Of a DNA stretch of 6,839 nucleotides, positions 1 through 6,143 are shown piece after piece. Origin of the DNA: Eubacteriales bacterium. GTDB taxonomy: Bacteria; Bacillota; Clostridia; Christensenellales; CAG-138. The notes under the pieces were generated by a model. That model did no database searches. It had not been told where the DNA came from and saw only the letters and a list, made by a program, of their open reading frames with translations. Every line of letters starts with the position of its first letter. Position 1 is the stretch's first letter. The translations under genes were made by a program, and so were the position numbers. The stretch spans positions 1 to 6,839 of the forward strand of contig JAQVML010000068.1 in assembly GCA_028703645.1 (NCBI GenBank). Direction: 5' to 3'.

Positions 1-142
1 TTATCTGTTCATTCATTGTGCCGACGTCGCTTCCAGCATCGCTCTGCTTTGGCGCGCAGGAAGCGAGCATCATAACCGCACCCAGACAAAGAGCGATAGA
101 GAAGGGCAATCTTATCCGTCTTGTATTCGTTTGATCAATCAA
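1..142 (-). CDS. Putative lipoprotein, N-terminal fragment (truncated by window edge)
   Basis: An open frame begins at a TTG (142-140) and stays open for 47 codons to the left edge. Residues 8-11 include R8, R9 and R11. They are followed by a hydrophobic segment (about residues 12-27) and a lipobox LASC at 26-29, with C29 the predicted lipidated residue. After it comes a polar stretch beginning APKQSDAG, typical of the flexible linker of a mature lipoprotein. This is a textbook type II (Lsp-processed) signal peptide, so the protein is probably anchored on the outer face of the cytoplasmic membrane. The TTG is chosen because AGGTGAT (153-147), an extended anti-16S match, lies 4 nt before it. 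An in-frame GTG at 151-149 would lie inside that site. The gene follows ychF after 64 nt. The mature domain is outside the window, so its function (solute-binding protein, protease, etc.) cannot be named. Confidence 0.72.
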   Translation of the reverse strand, partial: MIDQTNTRRIRLPFSIALCLGAVMMLASCAPKQSDAGSDVGTMNEQI

Positions 143-146
143 TCTT

Positions 147-153
147 ATCACCT
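147..153 (-). promoter_or_regulatory. Shine-Dalgarno site that fixes the lipoprotein's TTG start
   Basis: Read on the minus strand this is AGGTGAT, matching the AGGAGGTGATC-type complement of the 16S rRNA tail. Four bases separate it from the TTG at 142. The match is the main reason for preferring TTG over the overlapping in-frame GTG at 151 or the ATG codons deep inside the hydrophobic segment. Confidence 0.6.
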
Positions 154-184
154 GCTTTTGAGAAATACTGGCGGCTTTCGCGTG

Positions 185-199
185 AGGAAAACGTTTTCT
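185..199. promoter_or_regulatory. cre-like palindrome (possible CcpA operator)
   Basis: AGGAAAACGTTTTCT fits the Firmicute catabolite-responsive element consensus WTGWAARCGYTWWCW at 14 of 15 positions; the miss is G for T at position 2. Its core AAAACGTTTT is a perfect palindrome with no loop, so it reads as a protein-binding site rather than an RNA hairpin. It lies in the 64-nt gap between ychF and the lipoprotein gene, 43 nt before the TTG. A weak promoter (TTTCCT at 190-185, 17-bp spacer, TATTTC at 167-162) would overlap it, which would suit repression. That promoter matches consensus at only 3 of 6 bases per box and is doubtful. No ccpA gene is in view. Confidence 0.35.
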
Positions 200-206
200 T
201 TCGTTC

Positions 207-1298
207 TTATACGTTGATGCGGAACAGCGTCACGTCGCCATCCTGCATGACGTAATCCTTGCCCTCGCTGCGGATCAAGCCCTTTTCCTTGCAAGCCGCC
301 ATGGAGCCAAGCTCCTGCAACGTCGTAAACGGCACGATCTCCGCGCGGATAAAGCCGCGCTCAAAGTCGGTGTGAATCTTGCCCGCCGCCTGCGGCGCTT
401 TCGTTCCGCGGGTGATCGTCCAGGCGCGGACTTCCTTCGGCCCCGCGGTGAGATAGCTGATGAGGCCTAACAAGCGATAGCACGCCTTGACGAGCTGGTC
501 GAGGCCCGATTCCTGAATGCCGAGCTCGGCTAAGAACGCGCCCTTTTCGGCGGGATCGAGCTGGGCCACCTCTTCTTCGAGCTTGCAGCAAATGGTCAGC
601 GCCTCGGCTTTTTCGGCTTTGGCGATTTCATACAGCGCCACAACATGCGCGTTCGGCTCCTCGCCGACCTCGTCCTCGCTAACGTTGGCGACATAGATGA
701 TGGGCTTGCTGGTCAGCAGGAAGAATCCGCGCATGAGCTCCGCTTCCTCGTCCGTGAGGTCAAGGCTGCGCGCGGGCTTGCCGCTCTCCAGCGCGGGTTG
801 GAGCCGCTCTAACAGCGCAACCTCCGCAACCGTCTTCTTGTCTCCCGCTTTGAGCAGTTTGCGCGCGCGGTCGAGGCGCTTTTCCACCGTCTCCATGTCC
901 GCGAATATCAGCTCAAGCGAGATCGTCTCCACGTCCCGCGCGGGATTGACAGAGCCATCGACATGCACGATGTTCTCGTCCTCAAAGCAGCGAACGACAT
1001 GCACCACCGCGTCCACCTCGCGAATATGTGAGAGGAACTTGTTGCCGAGGCCTTCACCACGGCTCGCGCCGCGCACAAGCCCCGCGATATCGACAAACTC
1101 AATCGTCGTGGGCGTGTATTTTTCGGGGTTGTACATCTTGGCCAGCACATCCAGCCGCTCGTCCGGCACCGCGACGACACCGACATTCGGCTCGATGGTG
1201 CAAAACGGGTAGTTCGCGGCCTGTGCGCCTGCCTGCGTGATTGCGTTAAAGAGCGTGCTCTTGCCGACGTTCGGCAGACCGATCACTCCAAGTTTCAT
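207..1298 (-). CDS. ychF: Redox-regulated/ribosome-associated P-loop ATPase YchF (OLA1 family)
   Basis: This 363-aa protein is full length for bacterial YchF. The G1/P-loop GLPNVGKST is at residues 7-15, a switch I-type segment NYPFCTIEPN at 29-38 and the G3 motif DIAGL at 70-74. The usual NKxD specificity motif is replaced by NVSE at 205-208, the family hallmark associated with ATP rather than GTP preference. A coiled-coil insertion covers about 135-190, and a TGS domain fills the C-terminal 85 residues or so, ending FRINV. Family members bind ribosomes or the 70S particle and have been linked to stress responses and leaderless-mRNA translation; the exact role here is inferred. The ATG at 1298 is preceded by a strong AAAGGAGGT (1315-1307) with 8-nt spacing. 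gltX ends 53 nt upstream, and I see no clear promoter between them, so co-transcription with gltX is likely. The SD touches the inner end of an AT-rich repeat. Confidence 0.97.
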   Translation of the reverse strand: MKLGVIGLPNVGKSTLFNAITQAGAQAANYPFCTIEPNVGVVAVPDERLDVLAKMYNPEKYTPTTIEFVDIAGLVRGASRGEGLGNKFLSHIREVDAVVHVVRCFEDENIVHVDGSVNPARDVETISLELIFADMETVEKRLDRARKLLKAGDKKTVAEVALLERLQPALESGKPARSLDLTDEEAELMRGFFLLTSKPIIYVANVSEDEVGEEPNAHVVALYEIAKAEKAEALTICCKLEEEVAQLDPAEKGAFLAELGIQESGLDQLVKACYRLLGLISYLTAGPKEVRAWTITRGTKAPQAAGKIHTDFERGFIRAEIVPFTTLQELGSMAACKEKGLIRSEGKDYVMQDGDVTLFRINV

Positions 1299-1313
1299 AA
1301 AGGGATACCTCCT

Positions 1314-1353
1314 TTACTTTTCTTAAAAGAAAAGTAAAACAAAAGAATTTTTT
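1314..1353 (+). repeat. AT-rich hairpin element, copy 1 (gltX-ychF gap)
   Basis: Arms TTACTTTTCTT (1314-1324) and AAGAAAAGTAA (1327-1337) are perfect 11-bp inverted repeats around a 2-nt centre AA. They are followed by an extra AA and then the tail CAAAAGAATTTTTT (1340-1353). Relative to transcription the tail comes first. It overlaps two bases of the gltX stop codon (1352-1354), and the far arm shares two bases with the ychF Shine-Dalgarno. The A-T pair at arm position 3 replaces the T-A seen in the other intact copies, on both arms together. It could act as a weak bidirectional terminator or an mRNA-end structure; no G/C-rich stem is present. Confidence 0.75.
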
Positions 1354-2788
1354 AAAGTTTGCTTCTTCCGAAGTTGAGTCGTCTTAAAGATTCTTCGCGG
1401 CCGAGCAGTGCCGCGATTTCGATCGCGCCGCCGGGGGTGACCTGCTTGCCGGCCAGCGCGATGCGCACCGGCCAGAGCAGCGTGCCGTTCTTCATGCCGC
1501 GCGATTCCGCCATGCCGAGCAGCGTCTCGTGCAGCGCCGCTTCCGTCCACTCCGGCAGCGCCGTGAGCGCGGGAATCACAAAATCCAGTACCTCGGCAGA
1601 CACGACGGCGTCCGTCTTGCTCTTCTTGTTGGTGAAGAGCTCCACGTCGTATTCCGGCAAGCTGGCGAGGAAATCCACCACGTCCGGAATCTGCGAAAAG
1701 ATCTCCGTGCGCGGCTGAAGGATGCGGCAGAGAATATCCTTGTCCATGCCCGCAACACCCGCCTGCTCATAATACGGCAGCGCGTGGCGCGTGAACTCCG
1801 CAGGCGAAAGTCTTCGGACATACTCCGCGTTCATCCACGTGAGCTTGTTCACGTCGAAGATCGCGGGGGATTTGGACATGCCCGTCACGTCAAACGCTTC
1901 CTTGAGTTCGTCCAGTGTGAAAAACTCCCGTTCGTCACCGGGATTCCAGCCGAGTAGAGAGACGTAGTTCACAATCGCTTCTTTGAGATAGCCTTTTTTC
2001 AAATAATCCTCAAAGTACGCGTCGCCGTCGCGCTTGCTTAATTTATGGCTCGCGTCGCGCATGATCGGCGTCATGTGGATATAGACAGGCTTCTCCCAGC
2101 TAAATGCTTCATATAAGAGATTGTATTTCGGCGTACTTGCCAGATATTCGTTGCCGCGCATCACGTGGGTAATCGCCATCGTGTGATCGTCGATCACGTT
2201 TGCGAAGTTATACGTCGGCATGCCGTCCGCCTTGATGAGCACCATGTCGTCCAGCTCTGCGCAGTCGACGCTGATGTGCCCGTAGAGCACGTCGTCAAAC
2301 GAGGCCTCGCCCGTGAGCGGCACATTCTGGCGAATCACGTAGGGTTCGCCCGCCGCAATCCGTCGCTGAACCTCCTCCGGCGAAAGATGGAGGCAATGCT
2401 TGTCATATTTCCAGACTTCGCCGTGGGAAGCGGCCTTCTCGCGACGCTCGTCCAGCTCCTCATTGGTGCAGAAGCAATAGTACGCCTTGCCGGCTTTCAC
2501 AAGCTGCTCGGCATACGGCAGATACATGCTCTTTCGCTCGCTCTGGACATACGGGCCGTAATCGCCGCCGATATCCGGGCCCTCGTCCCACTGCATGCCG
2601 ATGTCGCGAAGGGTGTTGTAGATCACATCCACCGCGCCCTCGACATAGCGGCTCTGGTCGGTGTCCTCAATGCGGAGGATGAACGTGCCACCATGCTTTT
2701 TTGCATAGAGATAGGTATACAGCGCGCTGCGCAGATTACCCAGATGCATATAACCCGTCGGCGACGGGGCAAATCGGGTTCGAACCAT
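1352..2788 (-). CDS. gltX: Glutamyl-tRNA synthetase (GluRS)
   Basis: This 478-aa class Ib aminoacyl-tRNA synthetase attaches glutamate to tRNAGlu in the cytoplasm. The HIGH-type signature is HLGN at residues 15-18, within FAPSPTGYMHLGN. The KMSKS-type loop is KLSKR at 249-253. C105, C107, C132 and H134 reproduce the C-x-C-x24-C-x-H zinc site known from E. coli GluRS. The C-terminal third (from about 320) is the helical anticodon-binding region. The length is usual for bacterial GluRS. The ATG at 2788 follows GAAGGAGT (2804-2797) at about 9 nt. glnS lies 83 nt upstream and ychF 53 nt downstream, all co-oriented. With a dedicated GlnRS next door, this enzyme is probably discriminating (tRNAGlu only), but that is inferred from context rather than read from residues. 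An imperfect hairpin sits directly before its SD. There is no room for a T-box leader in the 83-nt gap. Confidence 0.97.
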   Translation of the reverse strand: MVRTRFAPSPTGYMHLGNLRSALYTYLYAKKHGGTFILRIEDTDQSRYVEGAVDVIYNTLRDIGMQWDEGPDIGGDYGPYVQSERKSMYLPYAEQLVKAGKAYYCFCTNEELDERREKAASHGEVWKYDKHCLHLSPEEVQRRIAAGEPYVIRQNVPLTGEASFDDVLYGHISVDCAELDDMVLIKADGMPTYNFANVIDDHTMAITHVMRGNEYLASTPKYNLLYEAFSWEKPVYIHMTPIMRDASHKLSKRDGDAYFEDYLKKGYLKEAIVNYVSLLGWNPGDEREFFTLDELKEAFDVTGMSKSPAIFDVNKLTWMNAEYVRRLSPAEFTRHALPYYEQAGVAGMDKDILCRILQPRTEIFSQIPDVVDFLASLPEYDVELFTNKKSKTDAVVSAEVLDFVIPALTALPEWTEAALHETLLGMAESRGMKNGTLLWPVRIALAGKQVTPGGAIEIAALLGREESLRRLNFGRSKL

Positions 2789-2804
2789 GTTGGGTTACTC
2801 CTTC

Positions 2805-2830
2805 ATATATTTCCGCGAAGGGAACTATAT
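2805..2830 (-). promoter_or_regulatory. Imperfect leader hairpin abutting the gltX Shine-Dalgarno
   Basis: On the minus strand, ATATAGTTCC (2830-2821) and GGAAATATAT (2814-2805) can pair over 9 of 10 positions around the 6-nt loop CTTCGC. The 3' arm ends exactly where GAAGGAGT, the gltX SD, begins. The stem is mostly A/T, so it would be modest in stability. It could shield or present the SD, or could be chance in an A/T-rich gap. No U-tract follows, so it is not a terminator. Confidence 0.3.
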
Positions 2831-2834
2831 CGCA

Positions 2835-2872
2835 AAAAAATTCTTTTGATTCTTTTCTTTTAAGAAAAGAAT
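2835..2872 (-). repeat. AT-rich hairpin element, copy 2 (glnS-gltX gap)
   Basis: Read on the minus strand, the arms ATTCTTTTCTT (2872-2862) and AAGAAAAGAAT (2859-2849) are perfect 11-bp inverted repeats with a 2-nt centre. The tail CAAAAGAATTTTTT (2848-2835) follows and runs into a seventh T. In this copy the hairpin comes first and shares one base with the glnS stop codon (2872-2874). The outermost pair is A-T, where other copies have T-A or C-G. In this orientation the hairpin plus T-run resembles a weak factor-independent terminator for glnS. The AAAAGAAT in the tail could also compete for the first arm. Confidence 0.75.
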
Positions 2873-4542
2873 TATGCTTTGTAGCTGTCTTTTAAGCCAA
2901 CCGTGCGGTTGAAGACCGGGGCTTCGGGCGTGGTTGTCAGATCCGCGCAGAAATATCCTTCGCGCAGGAACTGATAGTGCTCACCCGCCCGGGCATCCTT
3001 CAGCGCGGGCTCGACAAAGCCGCGCAGGGTCACGAGCGAGTCGGGGTTGAGTTTGTCGATGAAGTCCTTCTCCACCGCTTCCTCTTCTTCCTCCGCGTCA
3101 TCCGTCGCCGCCACTTCGTTCTTCATCAACGTATCGTAGAGCCGGAATTCCGCTTCTGCCGCGTCGTCCGCGTTGACCCAATGCAGCGTGCCCTTGACCT
3201 TTCGGGAATCCTCGCCGCTGTGGCTCGTGGGATCATAGGTGCAGTGAATCTTTGTGATCGTGCCGTCGTCCTTCGCTTCCCAGCCGGTGCATTTGATGAT
3301 ATACGCACCCTTGAGGCGCACCTCGCCTTCCGGCTTGAGGCGGAAGAACTTGTTCGGCGGATTTTCCGCAAAGTCTTCCCGCTCGATATAGACGCGCCTG
3401 CCGAGCTTGACTCTGCGCGTGCCACGTTCGGGATGGTTTGGGTGATTCTCCAGCTCGATCTCCTCGATCTTGCCCTCGTCCCAATTGTCGATCTCGACAA
3501 GCACGGGGTTGAGCACCGCCATGCGGCGGGCGGCGTTGTCGTTGAGATCTTCGCGCACGCAATGCTCCAGCATCGCGGCGTCCACGACGCTGTCCGCCTT
3601 GGAGACGCCGATGCGATCCAGAAAATCGCGAATGGCGGGCGCGGTGTAGCCGCGGCGGCGCATGCCGCAGAGCGTTGGCATACGCGGATCGTCCCAACCG
3701 GAAACGAACCCTTCCTCCACAAGACGGCGCAGATAGCGTTTCGACATGATGGTGTCCGTCATGTTCAACCGCGCAAACTCAATCTGGCGCGGTTTGGGGT
3801 TAAACTCACACTGGTCGATGACCCAATCATACAGCGGGCGGTGCGCCTCATATTCCAGCGAGCAGAGCGAATGCGTCACGCCCTCGATGGCGTCCTGAAT
3901 CGGGTGGGCAAAGTCGTACATCGGGTAGATGCACCACTTATCCCCCGTCTGATGATGGCTCACGTGCTTGATGCGATACAGCGCGGGATCGCGCATGTTG
4001 ATGTTTGGCGACGCCATGTCGATCTTCGCGCGGAGGGTTAGGCTTCCGTCCTCAAATTCGCCCGCGCGCATGCGCGTAAACAGATCGAGGTTTTCCGCAA
4101 CGGGTCGGTCGCGATACGGGCTGTTTTTGCCCGGCTGCGTCAGCGTGCCGCGATAGGCGCGCATTTCGTCCTTCGTCAACTCGTCCACATAGGCGACGCC
4201 TTTTTGAATGAGCTTGACGGCAAGGTCGTAGCACTGGTCAAAGTAAGAGGAGCCGAACAGGACTTTGTTCCAGCGGAACCCAAGCCACTGGATATCCGCC
4301 TGAATCGCGTCGACGTATTCCACGTCCTCCTTGGTGGGGTTCGTGTCGTCAAAGCGCAGGTTGCAGATGCCGCCGTAGCGCTGAGCCATGCCAAAATCGA
4401 TTGCGAGGGCTTTTGCGTGGCCGATGTGCAGGTAACCGTTCGGTTCGGGCGGAAACCGGGTCTGCACGCGCGGCTCTTTTGTGCGCATGTCCTCTTCGAT
4501 GAACTCCTCGATGAAGTTCTTTGGGCGTTTTACCTCTTCCAT
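2872..4542 (-). CDS. glnS: Glutaminyl-tRNA synthetase (GlnRS)
   Basis: This 556-aa protein is close to the 554 aa of the E. coli enzyme. It makes Gln-tRNAGln directly, removing the need to amidate Glu-tRNAGln. The HIGH motif is HIGH at residues 39-42, within RFPPEPNGYLHIGH, and the MSKR loop is at 266-269, in the TDTIMSKR context typical of GlnRS. The Rossmann catalytic core covers about 25-340. Two beta-barrel anticodon-binding domains follow, with an acidic linker (EEEEE run) at about 480-490. The ATG at 4542 follows TTGGAGGC (4558-4552) at about 9 nt. A near-consensus promoter lies 30-58 nt upstream, giving a predicted leader of only about 20 nt, so no T-box or other long leader is possible from that start. 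It is probably the first gene of a glnS-gltX-ychF unit. GlnRS is patchily distributed outside Proteobacteria and is generally held to have entered bacteria from eukaryotes. Confidence 0.97.
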   Translation of the reverse strand: MEEVKRPKNFIEEFIEEDMRTKEPRVQTRFPPEPNGYLHIGHAKALAIDFGMAQRYGGICNLRFDDTNPTKEDVEYVDAIQADIQWLGFRWNKVLFGSSYFDQCYDLAVKLIQKGVAYVDELTKDEMRAYRGTLTQPGKNSPYRDRPVAENLDLFTRMRAGEFEDGSLTLRAKIDMASPNINMRDPALYRIKHVSHHQTGDKWCIYPMYDFAHPIQDAIEGVTHSLCSLEYEAHRPLYDWVIDQCEFNPKPRQIEFARLNMTDTIMSKRYLRRLVEEGFVSGWDDPRMPTLCGMRRRGYTAPAIRDFLDRIGVSKADSVVDAAMLEHCVREDLNDNAARRMAVLNPVLVEIDNWDEGKIEEIELENHPNHPERGTRRVKLGRRVYIEREDFAENPPNKFFRLKPEGEVRLKGAYIIKCTGWEAKDDGTITKIHCTYDPTSHSGEDSRKVKGTLHWVNADDAAEAEFRLYDTLMKNEVAATDDAEEEEEAVEKDFIDKLNPDSLVTLRGFVEPALKDARAGEHYQFLREGYFCADLTTTPEAPVFNRTVGLKDSYKA

Positions 4543-4571
4543 TGCCGTTTGCCTCCAAATTTACTTCATAC

Positions 4572-4600
4572 ATTATCGGGTAACCGCCCGAAAATGTCAA
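4572..4600 (-). promoter_or_regulatory. Sigma-70/sigma-A promoter for glnS
   Basis: On the minus strand TTGACA (4600-4595) is a perfect -35 box. It is separated by exactly 17 bp from GATAAT (4577-4572), a -10 box with 5 of 6 matches. The predicted start is near 4565, about 20 nt before the glnS ATG. The spacer holds a short inverted repeat, TCGGG-n6-CCCGA, overlapping the -10 side, which might be an operator. This is the best promoter in the window and probably drives glnS, gltX and ychF. Confidence 0.8.
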
Positions 4601-4623
4601 TTCGTGAGGTAAGAGAACGTACT

Positions 4624-4661
4624 TTTCTTTTCTTATAAGAAAAGAAACAAAAGAACTTCTT
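4624..4661 (+). repeat. AT-rich hairpin element, copy 3 (cca-glnS gap, distal)
   Basis: Arms TTTCTTTTCTT (4624-4634) and AAGAAAAGAAA (4637-4647) pair perfectly over 11 bp around AT. The tail CAAAAGAACTTCTT (4648-4661) follows. It lies 13 bp from copy 4 in the same orientation, giving a 51-bp period for the pair. The tail is identical in both copies, which suggests duplication. It is only 24 bp upstream of the glnS -35 box. Confidence 0.75.
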
Positions 4662-4674
4662 CTGAAAGCGCCTT

Positions 4675-4712
4675 CTTCTTTTCTTGAAATAAAAGAAACA
4701 AAAGAACTTCTT
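4675..4712 (+). repeat. AT-rich hairpin element, copy 4 (degenerate, next to the cca stop)
   Basis: Arms CTTCTTTTCTT (4675-4685) and AATAAAAGAAA (4688-4698) match at 9 of 11 pairs; the mismatches are at the outer pair and near the centre. The tail CAAAAGAACTTCTT (4699-4712) ends 3 nt from the cca stop codon. Flanking AGCGC (4667-4671) and GCGCT (4713-4717) are complementary and could add a short outer G/C clamp around this copy, overlapping the cca stop. Confidence 0.65.
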
Positions 4713-4715
4713 GCG

Positions 4716-6086
4716 CTATCTCTTTTTCGCGAGCTGCGTCAGCCTCGCCAGATTATTATCCTTCGGGTGCTTCACGCAGTGGAGAAACAAGCTCTTTTTC
4801 AGTTCGCCGAGGGCCTTGCCTTCCGGTAAGCCGGAGGCCTCCATCAGTTGCCGGCCCGTGATGGCAAGCTCCCGTTCGCTAAACGGCGTACCGTCGGCAA
4901 GCATGGTTTCATACAGCGCGCGCCAATCCTCCGCCACATAGTCCACATCATACCCGCAGCCGCGGATATCCGCCTCCCGCAGGAGAATCTGCTCCATCGA
5001 GCGTTCCCTGCCCCAGGTCGCAAACCGCACGCGCAGGGTGTCCTGCTTTGCCATGTGTTGAATGTCGTACATGTGCCCTTCGACGAGCTGGCTTACCTCG
5101 GTGATGGTCTTCGTCGGAAAGCGCAAATCGAAAAGCACACGCTTACTAATCCGCTCGCCATATTGATCGTGCGCATACTGCTTTCCCGTTTCGCGCTTGC
5201 AGTCGGGCTTGCCGACATCGTGCAGCAACCCCGCGAGGCGCAGTTTCTCCGTCGCGGGCGCCGCCGCGCAAACGCGGAAGCTATGCTCCAACACATCGTA
5301 GCGGTGGTGATCCGGTCGCTGCGCCATGCCACGCGCAAGCTTGAACTCCGGCACAAGATCGTCCCAAACGTCCAGCTCGTCCAGCAGATGCAGCCCGCGC
5401 AGTGGCGAGCGCTGCTCGTCCCGACCCAGCGCGGGATAGCGCGCGTCGGTGAGCAAAATCTTCACGAACTCCTGCCGCCTGCGCTCTTGCGCGATGTCTT
5501 TTAGCTTCGGCGCGTTTCGCTTCGCGGCCTGCCATGTGTTTTCCTCAATCGTAAACCCAAGCTCGCAGGCAAAGCGCACCAGCCGAAGCACCCGCAACGC
5601 GTCGGAGCGCAGGATGTCGTCCGGGTCGGCGCTGGTGGTGCGGATGATGTGTTGTTCCAGATCGGGGATTCCGCCCGTGGGATCGCTGACCTCGCCGGTC
5701 GCAAGGTTTGCGTACAGCGCGTTGACGGAGAAATCCCGTCGCCAAGCATCGTCGGTGAGGCTCTCGCCAAACGCGACCATGTTCGGGCGGTGCTCGCCGC
5801 CCTGTGCATACATCTCCCGCCGGAAGGTAGTGTGCTCCACAATAATTCCATCAAAGTGCAGCTCCACGGTGCCCATCTCGGCAGCTTTTTCGATCACGCG
5901 GATGCCGTAGCGCGGCATAACCTCCACGATCTCCTGCGGAGTCAGCCGCGAGCAAACGTCGATATCCGACGGCGGCAGACCCAGCAGCGCGTTTCGCACC
6001 AATCCGCCGACGACGTACACCTCAATCTTCTCTTTTGCAAACGCCTCCGCCAGCGGCAGAAGGCTTTCGGGAATCGTAATCTTCAT
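4716..6086 (-). CDS. cca: CCA tRNA nucleotidyltransferase with HD domain (class II)
   Basis: This 456-aa enzyme adds or repairs the 3'-CCA of tRNAs using CTP and ATP, in the cytoplasm. The nucleotidyltransferase head carries GG at residues 27-28 and the metal-binding DxD at D41-D43. Motif B RRDFSVNAL is at 116-124, followed by the RNA/nucleotide-binding helices (DALRVLRLVRFA, about 162-173) and ERRRQEF at 201-207. An HD phosphohydrolase-type domain follows, with H268, HD at 289-290 and D295, and then a C-terminal helical tail. HD fusions of this kind are common in both Firmicute and proteobacterial CCA enzymes. Poly(A) polymerase, a close relative, cannot be fully excluded by eye, but a lone class II enzyme in a Firmicute-like genome is most likely CCA-adding. 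The ATG at 6086 is chosen because AAAAGG (6097-6092) sits 5 nt before it; a GTG two codons upstream overlaps that site. A terminator-like hairpin lies just upstream. Confidence 0.93.
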   Translation of the reverse strand: MKITIPESLLPLAEAFAKEKIEVYVVGGLVRNALLGLPPSDIDVCSRLTPQEIVEVMPRYGIRVIEKAAEMGTVELHFDGIIVEHTTFRREMYAQGGEHRPNMVAFGESLTDDAWRRDFSVNALYANLATGEVSDPTGGIPDLEQHIIRTTSADPDDILRSDALRVLRLVRFACELGFTIEENTWQAAKRNAPKLKDIAQERRRQEFVKILLTDARYPALGRDEQRSPLRGLHLLDELDVWDDLVPEFKLARGMAQRPDHHRYDVLEHSFRVCAAAPATEKLRLAGLLHDVGKPDCKRETGKQYAHDQYGERISKRVLFDLRFPTKTITEVSQLVEGHMYDIQHMAKQDTLRVRFATWGRERSMEQILLREADIRGCGYDVDYVAEDWRALYETMLADGTPFSERELAITGRQLMEASGLPEGKALGELKKSLFLHCVKHPKDNNLARLTQLAKKR

Positions 6087-6091
6087 AAACA

Positions 6092-6097
6092 CCTTTT
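6092..6097 (-). promoter_or_regulatory. Shine-Dalgarno site that fixes the cca start
   Basis: AAAAGG on the minus strand lies 5 nt before the ATG at 6086. The alternative GTG (6092-6090) would use the last G of this site as its first base and has no SD of its own, so it is unlikely to be the start. Confidence 0.6.
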
Positions 6098-6100
6098 ATA

Positions 6101-6143
6101 AGAAAAACTCCTCTGATATACCGTTTATTGTACATCAAAGGAG
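6101..6143 (-). terminator. Intrinsic terminator or attenuator between gltA and cca
   Basis: On the minus strand CTCCTTTGATGTAC (6143-6130) pairs with GTATATCAGAGGAG (6121-6108) over 14 bp, with two G-U wobbles and an 8-nt loop AATAAACG. TTTTTCT (6107-6101) follows directly. That is the form of a factor-independent terminator. The U-tract ends only 14 nt before the cca ATG, leaving no room for a promoter after it, and I see none. Either cca relies on read-through from gltA, or the hairpin is a conditional attenuator. The foot of the stem uses the last four bases of repeat copy 5. Confidence 0.65.

Noticed and set aside
697..1212. Plus-strand frame rich in Ser/Arg
   Set aside because: It is a shadow of ychF; the Ser/Arg/Thr bias is typical of reading a coding strand backwards.
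1314..1337. Hairpin as a strong terminator of gltX
   Set aside because: On the transcribed strand it is followed by the A/G-rich SD of ychF rather than a U-tract, and the stem is nearly all A/T, so strong termination there is unlikely.
2165..2863. 232-codon plus-strand frame
   Set aside because: It is antisense to gltX, has no family motifs, and its end is a low-complexity run through the repeat element.
2977..4041. Long 354-codon open frame on the plus strand
   Set aside because: It lies wholly antisense to glnS, whose protein is unmistakable. G/C-rich third positions leave few stops on the opposite strand, and the translation shows no recognisable domain.
4624..4712. Possible CRISPR-like array from two 38-bp repeats with a 13-bp spacer
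   Set aside because: There are only two units, the spacer is too short, single copies occur elsewhere in both orientations, and no cas genes are present.
4543..4715. T-box or other riboswitch leader upstream of glnS
   Set aside because: The promoter lies about 20 nt from the start codon by prediction, and no T-box sequence or specifier stem is visible in the gap.
6087..6092. GTG start for cca two codons upstream
   Set aside because: The GTG overlaps the AAAAGG that best serves as SD for the ATG at 6086 and has no SD of its own.
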